Counted from the first letter of the stretch, positions 17,401 to 26,734 are shown. The stretch is DNA of 64,000 bases from Sphingomonas aliaeris (GCF_016743815.1 NZ_CP061036.1:124001-188000); one strand, 5' to 3'. Made by a program: numbers and translations. The notes: generated by a model from the letters alone, not told the origin.

Positions 17401-18937
17401 TCAGATGTAGTGCCGGAACGGCAGCGGCGGTGCGGTAACGGTATGTGGCGACGCCATCAGGATCTCACCTACCCGATCGGCGAACTTGAGCGTCACGGGC
17501 AGGGCGCTCGCGAAATCGCAGGCGTTATAGTTGACCTTGGTGAGCGCAAGGATGTCACCGAGCACCTCTACGATGTCCCCTTCGCCATGCGTCACGTCGA
17601 CGGTGAGCGGCTTGGGGGTCTCGAACCCTTGATACCCTGCCAGCCGAGGCACGAACCCCCGCGCCCAAAGGTAACCTGACCAGTCACCCACGGTGAGGGC
17701 CGTGCCGCGGAGGACGGGTGTCGACGCAGAGGGACGGAACAGCCGAACATCATCGAGCTGCTTGATCCTGACTCCTACCAGCTGTGTTTCGGTGGGCACT
17801 GCGCTGCAAAAGCCGTCCCACTCATCGTTGGAAAAGCGGTGACGCCCATGAATGAACAGCTGGTTCGGTGGCTTGCCGTGCTTGAGCTTATAGCCCTCGA
17901 CCACGGAGGTCATCAAATTCGCCGCCGCGCTCCTCGAGAGGTGATATTCCTTGCGCTCGTCGGAGTACCAGGGGCCGAGGGCGCCGCGAAAGACGAGGCC
18001 GTCGCCTGAGTTGAGGAACATCTGCGCGGCGCAACAGGCCTCGCCCGTTGCCGCAGGCGTGTCGTCGTTCTTAAACACCAGTCCGACGTAGCAAACGCCA
18101 GGACGGACATGAGCCAACGCCCACGGCTTGGCGTCCATCTTGAAGTAGAGCGTGGTGCAGAAGTTCCAGGCAACCGTGGCCTCGTCCTGGAGGCCGCGCC
18201 GGCGGTCGTTGGCAATGTTGAGGTTGCGGTCGACCAACGTGCTCTCGAGAATCAGCTGCAGGACGACGCCGTCCTGCAGCAACTCGGCTTTCAGCTGATG
18301 GTGGAAATTGCTTGAGAACAGGTAGGTCTCGGCATCCCGCACCGTGTCGGGGAACAGGTCGCCGCCCATCTGGAAGAAGCGTTTGGCGTCCTTGAAGCTC
18401 GTGATGTCGGAGAGGGGTGCGCTCGTCCTTGGGCGGTGGTGCGACCTGGGGGCGTCCATAGCGATAGACGACGTCCGGAACGACAACGAGCCAGACGTCG
18501 GGACGGCGCTCCTCGGCGCGGATGTGCGCGCGGATCGCGTCGGCGAACAGCAGCACCGTGGAACGAACCGCGTCGGCGCGATTGTTCTTTTTGATGCAAT
18601 GATCGATGTCGCCGCTCTTGACCGCTAGCTCGACCATGCCGCGGGTCGGCAGCGCGATGCCGAAGCAGGCCTCGAAGCCTGGCCATGCGGGTGCCCATAG
18701 GACGGGCTTGCCCTTTGCATCGACCTTACCGGGAATATGCAGGCTGATCCGCTCTAACCAGCGGCGGGATAGGCCGACGCCGCTCTCCGTCCCGATGACG
18801 CCCAAGCGGACCTGGGAGCGGCCATCTGGACCTTCGAGCGGCCCGAAGAGGAAGAGCCCATCTTTTGGCGCTTCCATCTGCTGCCCGTGACCGAACTCGA
18901 GCAAAGGCTCGGCGATGCGGTGCGTGAGGATGCTCAT
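17401..18937 (-). pseudogene. Short prokaryotic Argonaute (MID-PIWI), frameshifted
   Basis: Two overlapping frames make one protein of about 511 residues, the usual size of short Argonautes. The N-terminal part (start 18937) runs through WLVVVPDVVYRYGRPQ. The other frame takes over at SDITSFKDAKRFFQMGGDLF and runs to the end. The C-terminus carries ILALTKVNYNACDF and ALPVTLKFADRVGEIL, the diagnostic end of PIWI domains. The first catalytic Asp of nucleolytic PIWI is absent (VGLVFKNDDT), as in short pAgos that bind guides but do not cut. The indel is best placed at the GGGG run 18414-18417 (plus strand); total length 3n+1 fits one extra base. It overlaps the TIR-APAZ stop by 4 bases. Either inactivated or an assembly error. 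Confidence 0.88.
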
Positions 18938-20328
18938 GCGTCGGCCTCCTCCGGTATCCCATCCCGGTCGAAGGCCGTTTCGAAGTCCTCTGACAGAGTT
19001 ATCTGGCCTCCCTCGTCTTCCTCGGCTCGGCGGTCTTCTTCCGCGGCGAAGCTGACCGGAAAGTCGAAGCTCATTGGTAGGCTAGCGACCGCGAGGCGCT
19101 CACCGGACGCGGCAATATCTAAGGTCGCATCACCTTCGGCAAGCCAGCCCATTGCGGCAAGCAGCATGTCGCGCCATTTGTCGTTGAACCAAGACCGCGT
19201 GAGGCGCAACCGGATGCGCTGCAGCTGTTCACCCGGGAGCGGGGTTCGGCCATTGGTCGTCACCGCAACATTGGCATGGACCCGGAAGAGAGCATCCGGC
19301 CAGAGCTTGGGTTGAGCGACAAGGCACAGATGCCAGCGCCGGTCCTTGAACTTGCCGCTCAGGACACGGTCGACCCGATGGCCGTCGCTCAGCGTCAGCT
19401 TCACCCTTCCGTCGATGAGTCCGTCGGGGAAGAAGCGGCCTCGGGCGCCCGAGGCGAAATCGACAGGAAGTAGCCCGAGACGATGCATGGCCAGGTCCCA
19501 ATGCTGACGCATCAGGTTGACGGCGATCCGCCGCGCGTTGGAACGCTCACCGAAGTGGCGGCTATATGTACCGTCGATCACGCCGTTGAAGGGCAGGCTA
19601 GCGCGTGCCTTCAACGGCGGCGCGCCATTATCGAGACGCTCGATCGCATCGGGTCCGCAGAAGGCGATAGCGCCTCCCTCGTGAAGGACGTGGGGAACCT
19701 TGGTGAACTGGCTCCACGCTTCCAGCTGCGCAGTCGTTCCCTTCGCCTCCAGGATCCAGACGTCAGGCCTCGCCCGGAGTTCGAACCAGTTGCTGTAAAG
19801 CGTCTCGGAATTTAGCGTGACCAGCTTTCGACCGTCCTCTTGGGCAGCGACGATCATCGCAAGCTGCTCGGCGTCCGGATGCTCGACCTTCGGTACACGT
19901 GAGGTGTCGAGCGTCTCGAACAAGGGCTGAAGGCAGGCTGCCCAGTTAGGGAACGCATTGTGTGCGTTCTGGCGGAGGATCTCTGTGGGGAAATCGCCGA
20001 AGTCCACGGCGGCGATCCGGATTGGGACCATAAACTCCGGGTCGTTTAGCTTGCGACGCATGACGTCGCCGAGGGCGAGTTCCTTCTTTACGCCTTGCTT
20101 GCCGATGTGCTCGGACACGACGACGATCTGCTTGATCGCCTCGTGCCGCAGCACGTGCTCGATCTTGTCCCAGAAATCGTCGCCGCCCCGAAGCGCGCGA
20201 ACGTCGACCCAGACCTTGTATCCGGCCGTGGTTAGGCGCCCGGCAAGCCACCGGGCGAAGCGATTGTCCTCAGGATTGGCGTGCGTGATCAGAATTGTGT
20301 CGCGCACCGGTGTCGGAGCGGTAGTCAT
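18934..20328 (-). CDS. TIR-APAZ effector of a SPARTA-type system
   Basis: 464 residues. The N-terminal TIR domain (about 10-145) reads ILITHANPEDNRFARWLAG, then YKVWVDVRALRGGDDFW. Glu83 in KKELALGDV is in the place of the catalytic Glu of TIR NADases. The rest (about 150-464) is the APAZ region that binds a short Argonaute, with strand-rich blocks such as LVTLNSETLYSNWFELRA. In known SPARTA systems guide-directed target recognition by the Argonaute activates the TIR, which consumes NAD+ and kills or stalls the infected cell. The two-gene order and ATGA overlap match that operon. This gene is intact; its partner is frameshifted. Confidence 0.9.
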   Translation of the reverse strand: MTTAPTPVRDTILITHANPEDNRFARWLAGRLTTAGYKVWVDVRALRGGDDFWDKIEHVLRHEAIKQIVVVSEHIGKQGVKKELALGDVMRRKLNDPEFMVPIRIAAVDFGDFPTEILRQNAHNAFPNWAACLQPLFETLDTSRVPKVEHPDAEQLAMIVAAQEDGRKLVTLNSETLYSNWFELRARPDVWILEAKGTTAQLEAWSQFTKVPHVLHEGGAIAFCGPDAIERLDNGAPPLKARASLPFNGVIDGTYSRHFGERSNARRIAVNLMRQHWDLAMHRLGLLPVDFASGARGRFFPDGLIDGRVKLTLSDGHRVDRVLSGKFKDRRWHLCLVAQPKLWPDALFRVHANVAVTTNGRTPLPGEQLQRIRLRLTRSWFNDKWRDMLLAAMGWLAEGDATLDIAASGERLAVASLPMSFDFPVSFAAEEDRRAEEDEGGQITLSEDFETAFDRDGIPEEADA

Positions 20329-20376
20329 GGGAGTCCCCGCCAGCAGAGTGCCGAACCTAAAAGCACGAATGTGCGA

Positions 20377-20775
20377 CTACTCTGCCAAGGGGCGCACGTT
20401 GGTGATGGTGATGCCTACATCGGCGCTCGCAAGTGGCTCGTCCGTTGTAAGCATCTCAGCTTGCAGGTCGATCGCCAAGGCAAGGCATGCCCGATCGCCG
20501 AGGGACAGACCGAGCGCCTTCGTCGCTGGCCGAAGGTCGCCTACTATGAGCGCCTGGGCAGGAGTGAGCGGCCGGACATCGAGATGCAGCCCGCCAAGTG
20601 CCTCACGTACCTCGTCGAGCGGCAATCCTCGGTCCCGTAGCTTGGAAACGACCTCCGCGAGGTTGGCTGTTCCGATGATGCTGCGGGTCAGGACGTCGAT
20701 TATCCGATCCGCCCCGGGTTCATCGTTTAGAAGGCAGAGCAGGGCGGAGGCGTCGAGTACGACTTTGCTACTCAC
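20377..20775 (-). CDS. vapC: VapC-type PIN-domain toxin
   Basis: About 132 residues. PIN-domain acidic residues are visible: VVLDASALLCLL (first Asp), NLAEV (Glu), SLGDRACLALA (Asp) and LTTDEPLA (last Asp), the four metal-binding positions of PIN ribonucleases. The start is a GTG: 20775 overlaps the antitoxin stop by 8 bases; GTG 20787 is in frame and also possible. Expected to cleave RNA when free of its antitoxin. Confidence 0.85.
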   Translation of the reverse strand: MSSKVVLDASALLCLLNDEPGADRIIDVLTRSIIGTANLAEVVSKLRDRGLPLDEVREALGGLHLDVRPLTPAQALIVGDLRPATKALGLSLGDRACLALAIDLQAEMLTTDEPLASADVGITITNVRPLAE

Positions 20776-21016
20776 GCTCCGCCTCACGCCGACGCTCCGC
20801 GATCAGCTCGTCAGCCAAGCCGACGCCTTCGGGCACATACTTGCGCAGGATCGCGCGAGCACGCTCAAGTGCCTTAGGTACGGAACGTACCCGCAGCTCG
20901 CCATCGTCCACATCGACGAGGACGGTGTCACCCGTGGTGATCCCGAGCTCACGGCGCATTGCCGCCGGGATCACGAGCTTACCACCGTCCACGATCTTGA
21001 CCCTCTGTGCTTCCAT
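20768..21016 (-). CDS. vapB: AbrB/VapB-type antitoxin
   Basis: 82 residues. The N-terminal swapped-hairpin DNA-binding domain is clear: RVKIVDGGKLVIPAAMRREL followed by GDTVLVDVDDGELRVRS. The C-terminal helix (ALERARAILRKYV to AERE) is the likely toxin-wrapping part. ATG 21016 is used; TTG 21025 upstream is weaker. It overlaps the PIN toxin gene, the normal antitoxin-first order, and would neutralise VapC and repress the operon. Confidence 0.85.
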   Translation of the reverse strand: MEAQRVKIVDGGKLVIPAAMRRELGITTGDTVLVDVDDGELRVRSVPKALERARAILRKYVPEGVGLADELIAERRREAERE

Positions 21017-21153
21017 CTGCACCAAACCCGCTGATACAACCCGTCCAAGACCTTGTACCGGAGAGCAAAGTCGGACGCCAGCGTGAAGGCAGGGATTAAT
21101 GCACGGCCGATCACCGAAATAGCGTTCATCGATAATGGGGCAGCTACTTAGAC

Positions 21154-21185
21154 CCGGTCCGCTTAGCTAGGCTACGTAGGACCGG
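21154..21185. promoter_or_regulatory. Inverted repeat upstream of the recombinase
   Basis: CCGGTCC and GGACCGG, 7-bp perfect arms separated by 18 bases, 80 bases before the recombinase start. It could be a recombinase binding (res-like) site or an operator; no repeated subsites were seen to decide. Confidence 0.4.
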
Positions 21186-21265
21186 TAGTTGCCGTTCTGA
21201 GCCGATTGCTGCATGACTGGCTCACAAGGGTGTACCTAACTAAGCCGGGCAGGAGTAACGACCAC

Positions 21266-21934
21266 GTGAAAGGCAGCGAGGTACGGGCGGCGCGGGTGTA
21301 CCTGCGGGTGAGCACGGACGAGCAGGATCTGACGCGGCAGGAGAGCATCGTTGCTGGCGCGCGGGCTGCCGGCTTCTACGTCGCGGCGGTCTACCGGGAG
21401 AAGGCGTCTGGCGCGCGACCTGACCGGCCGGAGCTGTTGCGCATGGTGGCGGACCTGCAGCCGGGCGAAGTGGTGGTCGCTGAGAAAATCGACCGAATCA
21501 GCCGCCTGCCGCTGCCGGAAGCCGAACTGCTCGTGGAGGCGATAAGGGGCAGGGGGGCGCGGCTGTCAGTGCCCGGGATCGTCGATCTGTCCGATCTGGT
21601 GGCGGACAGCGCGGGCGTGGCGCGCATCGTGCTGGAGGCGGTGCAGGACATGCTGCTGCGCGTGGCACTCCAAACAGCGCGCGACGACTACGAAACCCGG
21701 CGCGAGCGGCAGCGCGAGGGCATTGAGATCGCGAAGAAGGCAGGGCGGTACACCGGTCGCAAACCTGACCTAGCCCATCACCGCCGCATCGTAGGCTTGC
21801 GCGAGGCTGGTATGAGCATTGCGAAGACGGCTGAGCTCGCTGGGTGCAGCATCGCTCACGTCAAGCGGGTGACGGCGATCCATCGCGCTAGATCAGCACC
21901 GCCTTCAAGTGCGTCAGCCGACAACAGTAGGTAG
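21266..21934 (+). CDS. Serine recombinase (resolvase/invertase family)
   Basis: 222 residues. The catalytic domain starts ARVYLRVSTDEQDLTRQ with the nucleophile at Ser16; EKIDRISRL holds further active-site residues. The C-terminal HTH is AGMSIAKTAELAGCSIAHVK. This is the small-resolvase layout of Tn3-type resolvases and invertases. GTG 21266 is chosen because AGGAG lies 10 bases upstream; a TTG at 21206 lacks a site. No Tn3 transposase is in the window, so it may be a remnant of a larger element or act alone. Confidence 0.85.
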   Translation: MKGSEVRAARVYLRVSTDEQDLTRQESIVAGARAAGFYVAAVYREKASGARPDRPELLRMVADLQPGEVVVAEKIDRISRLPLPEAELLVEAIRGRGARLSVPGIVDLSDLVADSAGVARIVLEAVQDMLLRVALQTARDDYETRRERQREGIEIAKKAGRYTGRKPDLAHHRRIVGLREAGMSIAKTAELAGCSIAHVKRVTAIHRARSAPPSSASADNSR

Positions 21935-22020
21935 CCAACTGCCGCCATAATCCTGATCGGTGATCTGACACGGGGTTCTGACACCTGCAAACCTTGGAAA
22001 GGCTGGGGCAGCGGGACGGC

Positions 22021-22055
22021 GTCACAACCGTCCGAGACTGTTGAAAAACGGCTGC
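22021..22055 (+). repeat. IS1182 left terminal inverted repeat
   Basis: Begins GTCACAACCG; 30 of 35 positions match the inverted complement of the right end at 23513-23547. The shared core TTGAAAAA sits 21 bases in. Confidence 0.85.
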
Positions 22056-22105
22056 TTGCGACGGTGACGAGGGCGTGATTCACTCCTGCAAGGCTTCGGG
22101 GGGGC

Positions 22106-23455
22106 ATGGACATGATGGGTCGGCAGGTGGCACAGGGCGTACTGTTCTACGGGTTCCGGCTCGACGACCATGTGCCGGCCGGCCACCTGCTCAGACGCAT
22201 CGACGGGCTGCTCGACTTCGGCTTCGTGCGCGATGCGCTGGCAGCGAGCTACAGCACGAGCGGGCGGCCCTCGATCGATCCGGAACTGATGCTCAGGATG
22301 CTGTTGATCGGCTACCTGTTCGGCATTCGCTCGGAACGCCGCCTGTGCGAGGAGGTGCACCTCAATCTCGCCTATCGTTGGTTCTGCCGGCTCGATCTGG
22401 CTGACCGGGTGCCCGACCATTCGACCTTCTCCAAGAACCGGCACGGCCGCTTCCGCGCCTGCGACCTACATCGTCTGCTGTTCGAGCAGGTAGTTTCGCG
22501 ATGCGCCACGGCCGGGCTGGTAGCGGGGCGCGACCTGGCGGTGGACGGCAGCACGATCATGGCCGACGCCAGTCGCGAGAAGAAGCTGAAGGGGGCCAAC
22601 GCCGCAGACGAGCTTCGTGCCGGGGAAAACATATCGCGACCCGTCGCCGAATATCTGGCGGCGCTGGATGCCGCGTTGCCGCCAGATCCCGACGAACCTG
22701 CGTCCGTCGATCCGACCAGCATCTCGCCGACCGACCCGCAGGCGGCGCTCACCTGCAAGCATGGGCCAGCGCGGTACGCATACGCCATCAACCCGCTGCT
22801 CGACCTTGATACCGACTGCATCCTCGATGTGGAGGCGACGCCCGCCCGCTTCGCAGCCGAGGTGGGGGCGACCCGGACGCTGGTGTCACGCGCCGGCACC
22901 AGGCTGGGCATCGAACCCGCCAGTCTCTCGGCCGACAAGGCGTATGGTAGCGGTCCGCTGCTCGGTTGGCTGATCGACCGGAACATCACGCCATACATCC
23001 CGGTCATCGACCGGACCCGCCAGCGGGACGCCTTCTTCACCCGGGATGCCTTCCGCTACGACCGGGAAGCGGATACCTACCGCTGTCCGGCGGACAAGCT
23101 GCTCGGCTATTGCGGCACCAACCGGACCAAGCAGGTGCGCGTCTACCGAAGCCGGCCGGCCGATTGCGCCGCCTGCGAGCTGAAGCCGCAATGCACCATC
23201 AGTCCGAAGCGGGGTGTCACCCGGCTCGTCAGCGAGGAAGCCCGCGATACCGTGCGCGCCCTTGCCGGCACCAACGCCTATGTGCACGCACGGCGTCGAA
23301 GACAGCGGATCGAGCGCGTGTTCGGCCACCTGAAACGCAACCTGGGGCTACGAACGCTCAAGCTGCGGGGCCTGTCAGGAGCCGCCGAGGAGTTCACCAT
23401 GGCCGCCGCGGCATACAACCTTCAGCTGCTCGCCCGGCAGGCCGCGCCAGCCTGA
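22106..23455 (+). CDS. IS1182-family transposase
   Basis: 449 residues, the normal full length. The N-terminal domain has LLRRIDGLLDFGFV and GRPSIDPELMLRMLLIGYLF, DRVPDHSTFSKNRHGRF, then the catalytic segment with LAVDGSTIMADASR (first Asp), LSADKAYGS (second Asp) and RIERVFGHLKRNLGLR (Glu region). A Cys cluster (CAACELKPQC) lies before the last block as in other members. ATG 22106 and ATG 22112 are both possible. No frameshift, so the element may still be active. Confidence 0.93.
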   Translation: MDMMGRQVAQGVLFYGFRLDDHVPAGHLLRRIDGLLDFGFVRDALAASYSTSGRPSIDPELMLRMLLIGYLFGIRSERRLCEEVHLNLAYRWFCRLDLADRVPDHSTFSKNRHGRFRACDLHRLLFEQVVSRCATAGLVAGRDLAVDGSTIMADASREKKLKGANAADELRAGENISRPVAEYLAALDAALPPDPDEPASVDPTSISPTDPQAALTCKHGPARYAYAINPLLDLDTDCILDVEATPARFAAEVGATRTLVSRAGTRLGIEPASLSADKAYGSGPLLGWLIDRNITPYIPVIDRTRQRDAFFTRDAFRYDREADTYRCPADKLLGYCGTNRTKQVRVYRSRPADCAACELKPQCTISPKRGVTRLVSEEARDTVRALAGTNAYVHARRRRQRIERVFGHLKRNLGLRTLKLRGLSGAAEEFTMAAAAYNLQLLARQAAPA

Positions 23456-23512
23456 TACGCGGCGCATCCTCCGGTGTCCGGCGTCACCAGCCATCCGCCA
23501 CGCCGATTTCGC

Positions 23513-23547
23513 GCAGGCCTTTTTCAACGGTCTCGTCCGGTTGTGAC
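23513..23547 (-). repeat. IS1182 right terminal inverted repeat
   Basis: Read on the minus strand it begins GTCACAACCG and matches the left repeat with five mismatches. Confidence 0.85.
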
Positions 23548-23615
23548 ACCCGAGCCTGCGGAAATTACTGCCGAACTTTAATTTCAAGGCAACCGGTTCA
23601 CGCTATCGTATTTCG

Positions 23616-23970
23616 ATGGCGATTGCCGCACCTTACCCTCCGAGCCGCATGGCCTCGCTCTCTGTCGCGGCCGTGCTAATCCTGCTGCTGGGTTACGGCG
23701 CGGCGTCATTGGCGGGCCTTATCGAGCGGTGGGGCGCGTCGCCGGGCGGATTGGGCGTGCTGGCAGGCTGGATGGCGCTGGCCGCGCTCGCGCTTCCTCT
23801 GATGCGTGCGCGACCTACACGGCGCGCGATGGCGATGCTCAGTTCTCATCGAGCGATCGTTGAGCGCGTACACCAGCGGCAAGACGGAAGCTGCATTCGA
23901 TGCGGAAGGGTTCACGTTCACCCTCCATGCACGCCTTGAAGACGTCTCGATCAATGATGGAAACAATTAG
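23616..23970 (+). pseudogene. Small membrane protein gene, probably frame-disrupted
   Basis: The first frame (23616-23939) encodes two hydrophobic helices (SLSVAAVLILLLGYGAASLA and a second at about 45-62) and then loses protein-like character. From about 23806 another frame reads SLSAYTSGKTEAAFDAEG and FTFTLHARLEDVSIND and stops at TAG 23968-23970. That stop overlaps the GTG start of the next gene (TAGTG), which argues that the second frame is the true C-terminus. A single indel near 23840 would join them. Function unknown; disruption is inferred. Confidence 0.45.
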
Positions 23971-24347
23971 TGGGCCAGCGTAAGCCGATTGCGAACAAGA
24001 CGATCCTGATCGTGGAAGACGAAGCCATCCTCAGGTTCGATCTGGTCGACTTCTTCGAACATGCAGGTTGGAAAGTGTTCGAGGCCACGAATGCCGAGAG
24101 CGCCATCGAATTGCTCGATCGTCACAGGGAGATCGGCGCTGTTCTGACGGACGTCAACATGCCTGGGTCGATGGACGGCCTTGCACTCGCTCATCACGTG
24201 CGCGGGCGCTATCCGCCAACCGTCCTGTTCGTGGTGTCGGGCAACGTGCCCCTGGACAGCGAGGATCTGCCGGTCCGAACCGCGTTCATGCCCAAGCCGT
24301 TCGATCCGCATCGCCTGCTTCGCGAACTGGAGGCGGCAAGTCTGTGA
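23970..24347 (+). CDS. Single-domain response regulator (receiver)
   Basis: 125 residues, one REC domain and nothing else. The acidic pocket ILIVEDEAIL, phospho-Asp in VLTDVNMPGSMDG, the switch Ser in FVVSGN and the conserved Lys in FMPKPFD are all present. Such stand-alone receivers pass phosphate to or from kinases, often in stress responses of alphaproteobacteria. GTG start at 23970 overlaps the preceding stop. Its kinase is not certain; the hybrid kinase at 14602 and the HWE kinase at 41060 are candidates in the window. Confidence 0.85.
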   Translation: MGQRKPIANKTILIVEDEAILRFDLVDFFEHAGWKVFEATNAESAIELLDRHREIGAVLTDVNMPGSMDGLALAHHVRGRYPPTVLFVVSGNVPLDSEDLPVRTAFMPKPFDPHRLLRELEAASL

Positions 24348-24413
24348 CGGGGGGCTAACCTTAACTGCACAGGACTCCGGCGGAGGAAGGCGTTCACGCC
24401 GGTGCCAGTGCCG

Positions 24414-25091
24414 TCACATCGCCCGCGCCATTTCCCGGTCGATCTGCTGGACCGCGGTGACGAAGGCGAACAGCTTCTGCGGGTCGAGCTGACCACCCGT
24501 CCGGACGCCGGAGCACAGGTCGACACCATAGGGGCGAACCTGCCCGATCGCTTCCGCCACGTTAGCGGCGGTCAGGCCCCCGGCAAGAAACACCGGCTTC
24601 TCGGTCGCACGGACGAAAGCGGCGCTGACCGCCCAGTCATGCGCGCGGCCGGTTCCGCCCAGCTCAGCGACCGGGGCGTTGGGCCTGCCGGAGTCGAGCA
24701 GGAAGGCATGAACGCAAGGCTCATAGGCCGGGATCAGCTGTAGCGCTTCCGGCCCTTCGACGTGGATGACCTGTATCCGGCGGACGTGCGGCTCCAGCGC
24801 TGCCAGCTTGCCCGACTCCGCGGGATCGATGTGCGACACGATCTGGACCGCCGACGGAGCGGTCGCGCGGACATGGGCGGAGATGGCGTCGGCGGTCGTC
24901 TCGGATGTCAGCAGGAAGGTGGCCACCGGCGGTGGCACGAGCGCCGTCACCTCTGCGATCGCCCTGTCGGAGATCGGACCGGGACCAGAGGGCATGCGTG
25001 CTACCAGCCCCAGCGCATCCGCCCCCGCGGCGATCGCGATCCGCGCTTCATCCGGCGAGGCGATGCAGCAAATCTTTATACGAGTTCTCAT
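24414..25091 (-). CDS. Phosphoribosylanthranilate isomerase (TrpF) homologue
   Basis: 225 residues, (beta/alpha)8-barrel. The N-terminus RIKICCIASPDEARIAIAAG corresponds to the KICG block of TrpF, with the second Cys kept. FLAGGLTAANVAEAI and the phosphate-binding end YGVDLCSGVRT match the family (normally D-x-SSG.E). The last motif is altered (LCSGVRT). It is not in a trp operon, so it may be a paralogue with a different sugar-phosphate substrate. ATG 25091 is used because the barrel begins there; a longer ORF reaches 25214. Confidence 0.8.
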   Translation of the reverse strand: MRTRIKICCIASPDEARIAIAAGADALGLVARMPSGPGPISDRAIAEVTALVPPPVATFLLTSETTADAISAHVRATAPSAVQIVSHIDPAESGKLAALEPHVRRIQVIHVEGPEALQLIPAYEPCVHAFLLDSGRPNAPVAELGGTGRAHDWAVSAAFVRATEKPVFLAGGLTAANVAEAIGQVRPYGVDLCSGVRTGGQLDPQKLFAFVTAVQQIDREMARAM

Positions 25092-25171
25092 GGGATGGAG
25101 ACATGCCGCCAGGCCGATGCAAGGGCAATGCGCCGGTCCGTGCCGGTTGCCGTCGTGAGGTCGGGCGTCCT

Positions 25172-26734
25172 CTATCGTGGAGCAAGGCGGATCGTGGCCG
25201 TGCCGCGCCCCCATACGGGAAGGTACACGCCTTGCCCCGCCGCCTTCAGCTGGCCCGTGCGCACGTCCGTGATGTGGGCGCGCACGATCAGGTCGCCGAT
25301 CCGCTTCTCGTCGATCGCACGGGTGATCTTGGCGAGCAGCTCGTCGAAATCCTTTTCGAAGTTCTGCGTCAGCGCGGCGGACACGGTGCTGGAGATGCCG
25401 GGGGCGTTGACGAGCTTCAGAAGCAGGCTTGTTCGGACCGAGTCGGTCACACCTGCGACGGTGAGATCGTCAAACGCGACACGGCGATCATTGACGGCGT
25501 TGCGCGGCGTGGCGGTAAGCCAGATCGTGCCCCGCGAAGGCTCCCCGCCTTCGGCTGCCGCACTGAAGCGGAGCCCGACCGCGATCTTGCCGCCCGTCGT
25601 GCCGTAGATGGTCACCTGGTAAAACTGCGCGCGCACCGCACCGACACCGGGCACCTCGAAGGGGCGGCGGGAACGCTTCACCAATGCCTTTGCGAGCACC
25701 GGCTCCAGCTGACGATAGTCGGCGATGACGGGTATGGCGAACAGGATGCGGCCGGGTCCAGGCTGCATGCGCGTCATGGCGGGGAGCGGCTGGCGCTGCG
25801 GATCAGGCGGCCGATCGCCGACAAAGGTCTCCGTCCCCGCCGTCAGCCCCAGCGCCAGGTTCACCCGATTGCGCGAAATAGTGTAGCCTCCGTAGCTCAA
25901 CTGTCGGGGAGTGATCCGCATCCACACCGGCGGGTTCGCCCGGTTCAGCTGGACGGAGGTGAACGCCGCGCCCCACACCTGCGCGATCTGCTCGCGCAGC
26001 TGCAATCTGCCGAGCTCCTGCGGCAGAGTGTGCTCCAGGCGCGCGACGACGCCGGCGAGCTTGGCGTCGGCCTTGCTGGTGAACTCGATACGCTGGCCCA
26101 GGAAGTCGACGTGCGGCTCGTCGGTCCAGTCGTAGGCGATCGATACCGTTGCGCGCGGCGACCAGTCGCCGGCGATGTCGAGCCTGGCTACTGCCCGAAC
26201 GCGGGCGTCCGCCTCGGCTGTTTCCCGGCTGAGCACGCCTCCCACGTCCCGGGCGCTGATCGCGGCGTGAAGCGGCATGGTGACGGTGATCGTTTTGCCC
26301 GAGCCCTCCAGCACCAACGGCCCTCGGACTACGGTGCCCGTGATGCGGCACCGGATCGCGGGCGTCTTAATTCTCGCAAAGAGGATCTTGACCTTCTTCG
26401 GCGGGACGCAGGTCTGCTCCGGCTTGTCGATTGACCAAAGGCGACGCGGAACCGCCTTTTCGAGAGTTGCCGCCAGCTTGCCCAGGTCCGCGACGATCGG
26501 CACGTCGATGGTGGAGGTCTGCGGCGGTACGCTGATCGTGTCCTTCGCTCGCGGAGGCGCCTCGCGAGGAGTTCGGTCGCAGCCAGTGAGGATGGCAACG
26601 CAGAGCAGAGCGAACACGATCGAGGCGCGGGAGACGTCGCTTTTGCGCAAGGAAAACCTCGCAATTCGGTCTGCCGCTTCAGATTTCGACTTAACCGGCA
26701 TTGGAACGGCTTCAAGAGCCGCCATGTTCATCAT
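25172..26734 (-). CDS. DUF4403 lipoprotein
   Basis: About 520 residues. A lipoprotein signal (FALLCVAILTGC) follows a rather long basic head. The mature part has the repeated strand-rich form of DUF4403 proteins, with IDVPIVADLGKLAATLEKAV at the start and a matching FAIPVIADYRQLEPVLAKAL in the middle, i.e. two related halves. ATG 26734 is preferred since GGAGG lies 9 bases upstream. Function of the family is not known; an envelope lipid-binding role is a guess. The 5' end faces the DUF4142 gene across a 142-base divergent region. Confidence 0.75.
   Translation of the reverse strand: MMNMAALEAVPMPVKSKSEAADRIARFSLRKSDVSRASIVFALLCVAILTGCDRTPREAPPRAKDTISVPPQTSTIDVPIVADLGKLAATLEKAVPRRLWSIDKPEQTCVPPKKVKILFARIKTPAIRCRITGTVVRGPLVLEGSGKTITVTMPLHAAISARDVGGVLSRETAEADARVRAVARLDIAGDWSPRATVSIAYDWTDEPHVDFLGQRIEFTSKADAKLAGVVARLEHTLPQELGRLQLREQIAQVWGAAFTSVQLNRANPPVWMRITPRQLSYGGYTISRNRVNLALGLTAGTETFVGDRPPDPQRQPLPAMTRMQPGPGRILFAIPVIADYRQLEPVLAKALVKRSRRPFEVPGVGAVRAQFYQVTIYGTTGGKIAVGLRFSAAAEGGEPSRGTIWLTATPRNAVNDRRVAFDDLTVAGVTDSVRTSLLLKLVNAPGISSTVSAALTQNFEKDFDELLAKITRAIDEKRIGDLIVRAHITDVRTGQLKAAGQGVYLPVWGRGTATIRLAPR

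Larger units (their letters stand above)
22021..23547 (+). mobile_element. IS1182-family insertion sequence
   Basis: A complete 1527-bp element: 35-bp terminal inverted repeats, a single full transposase gene between them and little else. I could not find a clear target-site duplication (flanks GGC and ACC), so age and target cannot be judged. It separates the recombinase from a frame-disrupted membrane protein gene to the right. Confidence 0.85.

Noticed and set aside
17140..17679. A plus-strand frame spanning the kinase/Argonaute gap
   Set aside because: Half of it lies opposite the Argonaute end and it has no recognisable features or ribosome site.
24905..26434. A 509-codon plus-strand frame across the TrpF and DUF4403 genes
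   Set aside because: It crosses two well-supported minus-strand genes and gives a low-complexity Arg/Gly-rich product with no motif.
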